From: Alphaproteobacteria bacterium
GTDB taxonomy: Bacteria; Pseudomonadota; Alphaproteobacteria; ATCC43930; CGMCC-115725
Direction: 5' to 3'
NCBI GenBank assembly: GCA_028866355.1
Contig: JAGWIH010000101.1
Location: forward strand, 1 to 7,763
DNA: 7,763 nucleotides
The notes below the pieces were generated by a model, which made no database searches, was not told the origin of the DNA, and was given only the letters and a program-made list of their open reading frames with translations. Below are positions 4,259 through 7,763 of the stretch, in pieces. Each line of letters begins with the position of its first letter. Position 1 is the first letter of the stretch. A program made the position numbers and the translations under genes.

Positions 4259-6223
4259 TTAAGGATTCGGGTTAGCCGGCGCGGCTTGCAGCGCCGTGGG
4301 CGGGCCGCTCGCGGCCGCGCCATTGCCGTTGTCCGAGCCCGACGAGGGTGCCGGCACCGGCGTTGCGACGATCCCGCCCGACGACGGTTGGTTCGCCGCC
4401 GCGTTATATCCCGGCGCCGTCGAGATGACGTTCGACGTTGGCGGCGCCAACGGCCCCGACGCATTTGGCGGCGCGATCGGCGTTCCGTTCGGCGCGCGCG
4501 AGATCACCACTTCACCCGGCGGAACCGCGGCGACCGGCGGCGGCGCGTTCGATGCGACCGCGGCGGGTGACGGTGTCGCGGACGACGTGGAAGGCGATGG
4601 CGTGTCGAGTGCGCCGAGCGCATGCGGCTGCTCGCCGTTGACGTAGCTGACTCCGTTGACGGTGACCTCGCCGCCCGCGGGCGCGACCGCGGTTGCCGCC
4701 GTCGCCGATGGCGTCGCCAGTTGCGGCGTGGAGGCCGTCGGCGCCGACGCGGCGGGCGGCGTCGCGCCCGGATGCAGCACGGCCTCGATCGCCGCCGGCA
4801 GGCTGGTATCGGCCGGAGCCGGCTCGGTCGATTGCGGTTTGGCCGTCGCGGTGCGCACCGGTTGCGGCTGATGCAGCTTGGCGGCGGGTAACGGCAGCGG
4901 TGCCGGCGGCGCCGACACGATCTGCGGCTGCAGCATGTCGCGCGGCAGGTCCGCGCCGGTTTTCACCGGCGGCATGGGCGTCGGATGCGGCGGCGTGGCC
5001 GCAGCATGCATCGGCGGCGTGGGCCGAGGCGGCAGCGTCGGTGCGGTCGCCGCCGGTGTCGCCACCGGCGCCGGCGGTGAGACCGTCGGCAGCGGCGACG
5101 GCATCGCCGGCGGCGTCAGCGACGCGGTTGGCGCCGGCGGCGCCGATTGCGCGACGGTATTCGCCGACTGTGACGAATTGATTTGGTGATACCGCAGGGC
5201 GACCGCGCCCGCCGCAACCAGCAGCAAGCCCGCGGCGATCGGAATAACCGCCGAGCGGCGCCGGAACGTGCGTGACTGGCGCCATGACGCATCGTCGCGG
5301 CCGATGCCAAAGCCGGCCCCGGCGCCGAATGTCGGATCGCGGCGGTCGCTCAAATCGCGCCGGCCGCGTGACGCCCGGGATTGGCGCAAAGAACCGATCC
5401 GGTCGCCCGCCTCGAGCGCCAGATTGATCCGCGGCTCATCATCGTGCGGCTCATCGCCTTGCAGCAAGAATTGCGGCACGTCCGGTGCGCGCGGCGGTTG
5501 GGCCGCAACGCGCGGCGGCTCGGGCTGAGCCTGAGGTTGCGGTTGCGGCCGAGGCTCTGCGCGGCGCGCGACCCGCCGCGGCACCAAGCGGATCGACTCG
5601 GACTCGGATTCCGCTTCCGCCATCGGCGCTCGCGACGGCGCAGCAGCGGCCGGCTGTGCCGGCTCGACACGCGGCGGTTGCGGCGGCCGCGACGGCTCGG
5701 CGCGGGCGGTTTGCGGCGCCGGGCGGAACGACGGCTCGGCTTGGCTTGACTCGGCCGCAGGCCGTTGCGCGCCACGGCGCAATGGCGACAGCATCAAATC
5801 CGGCGCCGCGAGCAGCAGCTCGACAACCGCGTCGCACCAATTCGGATTGCCGATTGCCGGCTGCCCCTGCGGAAACGCGCTGTCGATGATTTCGGCGACC
5901 GCGCCGATTTCGCTCGGACCAATCGCCACCGGCACGATCGGCAGCGCGCCGGGCTGCAACGCCGGAAAGCCGGTGCGCGCGAGGAAATCCTCCAGCGGCG
6001 CCAGAGCGGCTTCGGCGGCGGTGGTATCGACGAGAGCGATGCCCTTGGCGGGGTGCAGCGCGACAAAGCGGACCCAAGGCGGACCATCGGCGCCGGAGGC
6101 GCGGCGATTCGCGAGCACAATCCAGGGCGCCGGCAACGTCGCCAGCGCTTCGCGCAGCTGCGTGGCGAGGCGCCGCTCGGCCAGCGGTGCAACGCGTTGA
6201 TGCCCGGACAACCCTCGAAACAT
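4259..6223 (-). CDS. Large Pro/Ala-rich single-pass membrane protein, unknown function
   Basis: A 654-residue protein I do not recognise by name. Residues 12-145 form an ordinary globular domain: AERRLATQLREALATL, PAPWIVLANRR, WVRFVALHPAKGIALVDT, LEDFLARTGF, IVPVAIGPSEI and NPNWCDAVVELLLAAPDLM. The WVRFVALHPAKGIALVD core recalls the NERD/PD-(D/E)xK-like pattern (DFVVLHPxxGIxVxEVK), but the acidic and Lys catalytic residues are not seen, so any kinship is to a non-catalytic form. Residues 150-320 are a Pro/Arg/Gln/Glu-rich linker with an ESESES run. RTFRRRS leads into one membrane helix at about 325-344 (VIPIAAGLLLVAAGAVAL), giving N-inside, C-outside topology. The final 310 residues are a Pro/Ala/Thr/Ser periplasmic arm with one ordered-looking segment at 518-540 (GEVTVNGVSYVNGEQPHAL). 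The design recalls envelope-spanning adaptor proteins (TonB or PilP/GspB style). ATG 6223 has AGGGGA about 8 bases upstream. Confidence 0.8.
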   Translation of the reverse strand: MFRGLSGHQRVAPLAERRLATQLREALATLPAPWIVLANRRASGADGPPWVRFVALHPAKGIALVDTTAAEAALAPLEDFLARTGFPALQPGALPIVPVAIGPSEIGAVAEIIDSAFPQGQPAIGNPNWCDAVVELLLAAPDLMLSPLRRGAQRPAAESSQAEPSFRPAPQTARAEPSRPPQPPRVEPAQPAAAAPSRAPMAEAESESESIRLVPRRVARRAEPRPQPQPQAQPEPPRVAAQPPRAPDVPQFLLQGDEPHDDEPRINLALEAGDRIGSLRQSRASRGRRDLSDRRDPTFGAGAGFGIGRDDASWRQSRTFRRRSAVIPIAAGLLLVAAGAVALRYHQINSSQSANTVAQSAPPAPTASLTPPAMPSPLPTVSPPAPVATPAATAPTLPPRPTPPMHAAATPPHPTPMPPVKTGADLPRDMLQPQIVSAPPAPLPLPAAKLHQPQPVRTATAKPQSTEPAPADTSLPAAIEAVLHPGATPPAASAPTASTPQLATPSATAATAVAPAGGEVTVNGVSYVNGEQPHALGALDTPSPSTSSATPSPAAVASNAPPPVAAVPPGEVVISRAPNGTPIAPPNASGPLAPPTSNVISTAPGYNAAANQPSSGGIVATPVPAPSSGSDNGNGAAASGPPTALQAAPANPNP

Positions 6224-6451
6224 GACCTATTCCCCTATCCGTCGCCGGCGGCGCTCACGTTATAGGCCGCCATGACGCTTAACATGCGCGCAGATTACGC
6301 GATAGCAAGGGCCACCACGCGTCGAAATCATGGCAAAAGTTTGGCGGCGCGGCGGATAAGGCTGCGGCTGCCGCCGATCGCCTCGGGGCGCGAAATGGCC
6401 CCAATGATGAGGAGGAGGCCGCATCCTACCGCGGCGCAGACGCGCGCCGCG
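6224..6451. other. Intergenic region between tusA and the Pro-rich membrane protein gene
   Basis: These 228 bases hold the upstream region of the 654-residue gene and the 3' end of the tusA transcript. On the minus strand TATAAC (complement of 6259-6264), 36 bases before the ATG, could be a -10 element, but no good -35 hexamer is found at the right spacing. A hairpin lies at 6430-6451. GAGGAGGAGG at 6410-6419 on the plus strand resembles a ribosome-binding site but no start codon follows. I see no RNA gene or mobile element. Confidence 0.4.
6430..6451 (-). terminator. GC-rich hairpin directly after tusA
   Basis: CGCGGCGC and GCGCCGCG form a perfect 8-bp stem around a six-base loop, starting right at the base next to the tusA stop codon (6452-6454). 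No T-run follows on the minus strand, so it may slow RNA decay or act with Rho rather than terminate alone. Confidence 0.4.
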
Positions 6452-6691
6452 TTACGGCTTCCGCAGCGTGAACACCAGCACGCCGCCGGCCTGCTCCTGA
6501 CAATCGAGCAGATGCGCGCCGGTGGTCTTGCAGAAATGCTCGAAATCCTTCACCGCGCCGGGATCGGTGGCGAGGACGCGCAGCACGCCGCCGGCTTTCA
6601 ATTCCTTCATCGCCTTGCGCGCCTTCAGCACCGGCAGCGGGCATTTGAGGCCTTTGGCGTCGAGCGTGAAATCGGGTTCCTGCGCGGCCAT
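6452..6691 (-). CDS. tusA: TusA/SirA-family sulfur carrier protein
   Basis: A 79-residue cytosolic protein of the TusA (SirA/YedF) family, which receives persulfide sulfur from a cysteine desulfurase and passes it on in tRNA 2-thiouridine formation, molybdenum cofactor synthesis or sulfur oxidation. The signature is LDAKGLKCPLPVLKARKAM at residues 10-28, containing the CPxP motif with C17 as the persulfide-bearing cysteine. ATDPGAVKDFEHFCKTTG at 41-58 and a final VFTLRKP strand complete the βαβαββ fold at the normal family length. Two further cysteines (C54, C64) are present. The start lies 3 bases after the parC stop codon (reading TGA-GCC-ATG) with no independent Shine-Dalgarno sequence, so translation is probably coupled to parC; GGTTGAG overlapping the parC stop is the only weak candidate. 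A hairpin follows the stop. Which TusA role applies cannot be decided, since no tusBCDE or dsr/hdr genes are in view. Confidence 0.92.
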   Translation of the reverse strand: MAAQEPDFTLDAKGLKCPLPVLKARKAMKELKAGGVLRVLATDPGAVKDFEHFCKTTGAHLLDCQEQAGGVLVFTLRKP

Positions 6692-6694
6692 GGC

Positions 6695-7763
6695 TCAACC
6701 GAATTTGTTGTCGGAATTGAAGCCGCGGGCGATGCGGCCGGCGGCGGCGCGCGCCCCGAGCCAGGCGCGAAGATCGGTCTCGGTGCGGACGCGATCGCCC
6801 GATTTCCAGCTCAACCCCTCGGCACGCTTGAAGGTCTTGGCGTCGCTGAGACCGCCATCGTGGTAGCGCTGCAGGATGACGCCGCGGCCGGCATTGAGCT
6901 CGGGCACTTCGGCGAGCGGAAAGATCAGCAGCTTGCGGTTCTCGCCGATGACGGCGACGTGATCGCCCGCGACCGGAACGGCGACGCGCGCGGCCGCGTC
7001 CTTGCCCGGCCGCATCACCTGCTTGCCGTTGCGCGTCTGCGCCAGAACCTCGTCGGCGGGTGCGACGAAGCCGCGGCCGTCGCTTGCCGCGACGAGAATC
7101 TTCTCGCCCGGCTTGTAAACCAGCACCGACGCGACGTCGTATTCGTTCGGCAGGTCGACCATCATGCGCACCGGCTCGCCATTGCCGCGGCCGCCCGGCA
7201 GCTTGTCGATCGCCAAGGTGTAAAACCGGCCATTGGTGGCGAACACCAACAATTTGTCGGTGGTGAGCGCTTCCAAGGCGAAGCGCGGCTCGTCGCCTTC
7301 CTTGTAGCTGATCGTGTCGAGCTTGAGACCGTGGCCCTTGGCGGCGCGCAGCCAGCCTTTTGCCGAAAGCAAAACCGTGACCGGTTCGCGCTCGACCAGC
7401 GCCTCCAACGGCACCTCGACGGCGGCGGGCGCGGCGGCGATTTCGGTGCGGCGCTTGCCGAGCAGCGTCGCCGGGCCGAATTCCTTGCGCAGCTCGGTCA
7501 ACTCCTCGCCGATGCGCTTCCACTGGCGCTTCTCGTCGGCGAGCAGCCCGGCGAGCTCCTTGTCCTCGGCCGAAAGCTCCTTCAACTCGGTGCGGATGGC
7601 GATCTCCTCGACCTTGCGCAAGGCGCGCAAGCGCATGTCGAGGATGGCGTCGGCCTGAAGCGAGGTCAGATGCCAGCGCTTCATCATCCGCTCTTTGGCG
7701 TCGTCGTAATTGCGGATGAGGCGGATGACTTCGTCGATATGGAGATAGACGATCATCAGGCCC
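6695..7763 (-). CDS. parC: DNA topoisomerase IV subunit A, C-terminal half (right-truncated)
   Basis: ParC with ParE forms topoisomerase IV, which unlinks daughter chromosomes by passing one duplex through a double-strand break. The window holds about 355 C-terminal residues; the catalytic tyrosine and winged-helix part lie beyond the right edge. Visible parts: GLMIVYLHIDEVIRLIRN with LTSLQADAILDMRLRALRKVE, the conserved end of the breakage-reunion region at the C-gate; a charged coiled-coil stretch (ELKELSAEDKELAGLLADEK); then from about visible residue 125 a β-pinwheel domain with repeated blades (VLLSAKGWLRAAKGHG, LLVFATNGRFYTL, ILVAASDGRGFVA, VAVIGENRKLLIFP). PGGRGNGEPVRMM is a degenerate GyrA-box, which favours ParC over GyrA (GyrA has a QxRGGxG box). 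The blade count and the ending RIARGFNSDNKFG fit alphaproteobacterial ParC. It is followed at 3 bases by tusA, presumably as one transcript. Confidence 0.95.
   Translation of the reverse strand, partial: GLMIVYLHIDEVIRLIRNYDDAKERMMKRWHLTSLQADAILDMRLRALRKVEEIAIRTELKELSAEDKELAGLLADEKRQWKRIGEELTELRKEFGPATLLGKRRTEIAAAPAAVEVPLEALVEREPVTVLLSAKGWLRAAKGHGLKLDTISYKEGDEPRFALEALTTDKLLVFATNGRFYTLAIDKLPGGRGNGEPVRMMVDLPNEYDVASVLVYKPGEKILVAASDGRGFVAPADEVLAQTRNGKQVMRPGKDAAARVAVPVAGDHVAVIGENRKLLIFPLAEVPELNAGRGVILQRYHDGGLSDAKTFKRAEGLSWKSGDRVRTETDLRAWLGARAAAGRIARGFNSDNKFG

Noticed and set aside
4250..4263. CTTAA-CCGT-TTAAG dyad between convergent genes, considered as a CtrA site.
   Set aside because: CtrA sites are TTAA-N7-TTAA; the spacer here is four bases, and no gene starts nearby.
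4280..5200. Pro/Ala codon runs considered as tandem DNA repeats or a minisatellite.
   Set aside because: The codons vary and no fixed repeat unit is found; it is protein low complexity, not a DNA repeat.
6272..7763. A plus-strand frame open from ATG 6272 to the right edge, antisense to tusA and parC.
   Set aside because: It lies codon-for-codon opposite two well-recognised genes; the sense genes rarely use TTA, CTA or TCA codons, so the complement stays free of stops. Its translation shows no family features.

Overview
The window is GC-rich (about two-thirds G+C over most of its length), densely packed and made of short genes. Recognisable families are topoisomerase IV subunit A followed by a TusA-type sulfur carrier, a 260-residue D-3-hydroxybutyrate dehydrogenase, a DUF2784 membrane protein, a DUF5996 remnant, a VOC protein and a BON lipoprotein. 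Together these fit an alphaproteobacterium (Hyphomicrobiales/Rhodospirillales-like). This is inferred from family resemblance and composition; there is no rRNA or other marker gene to fix the taxon.

Left part (1-1300), accessory-looking: the 3' end of an unrecognised gene with visibly lower G+C (about 53% over the first 180 bases); a 52-codon N-terminal remnant of a DUF5996 protein, too short to be obvious; a rho-independent terminator that is also a GC-rich intergenic repeat; and, on the minus strand, an orphan phage terminase small subunit whose last residues are encoded by that repeat. A second terminator-like hairpin lies upstream of the terminase gene with no gene to terminate. I read this as a scar of past prophage and deletion events.

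Middle part (1381-4234), small chromosomal genes: a VOC-fold protein overlapping (TGATG) what looks like the original start of a DUF2784 membrane protein, now out of frame by one base; a perfect palindromic repeat between convergent genes; hydroxybutyrate dehydrogenase; a 208-bp divergent intergenic region with a consensus DnaA box inside a phased GGATAA array next to two GANTC sites; a 56-residue helical protein; a BON-domain lipoprotein; and a secreted Tyr/Pro/His-rich protein.

Right part (4259-7763), all minus strand: a 654-residue Pro/Ala-rich single-pass membrane protein with a conserved-looking N-terminal domain, then a tightly coupled parC-tusA pair (3 bases apart), with parC cut by the window edge. 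No gene-free stretch exceeds 300 bases; the longest gaps are 6224-6451 (228 bases) and 3043-3250 (208 bases). There is no CRISPR array, tRNA, rRNA or complete insertion sequence. I found no clear multi-gene undescribed system. The best leads are the DnaA-box array, the terminase scar, the frameshifted DUF2784 start and the large Pro-rich membrane protein.
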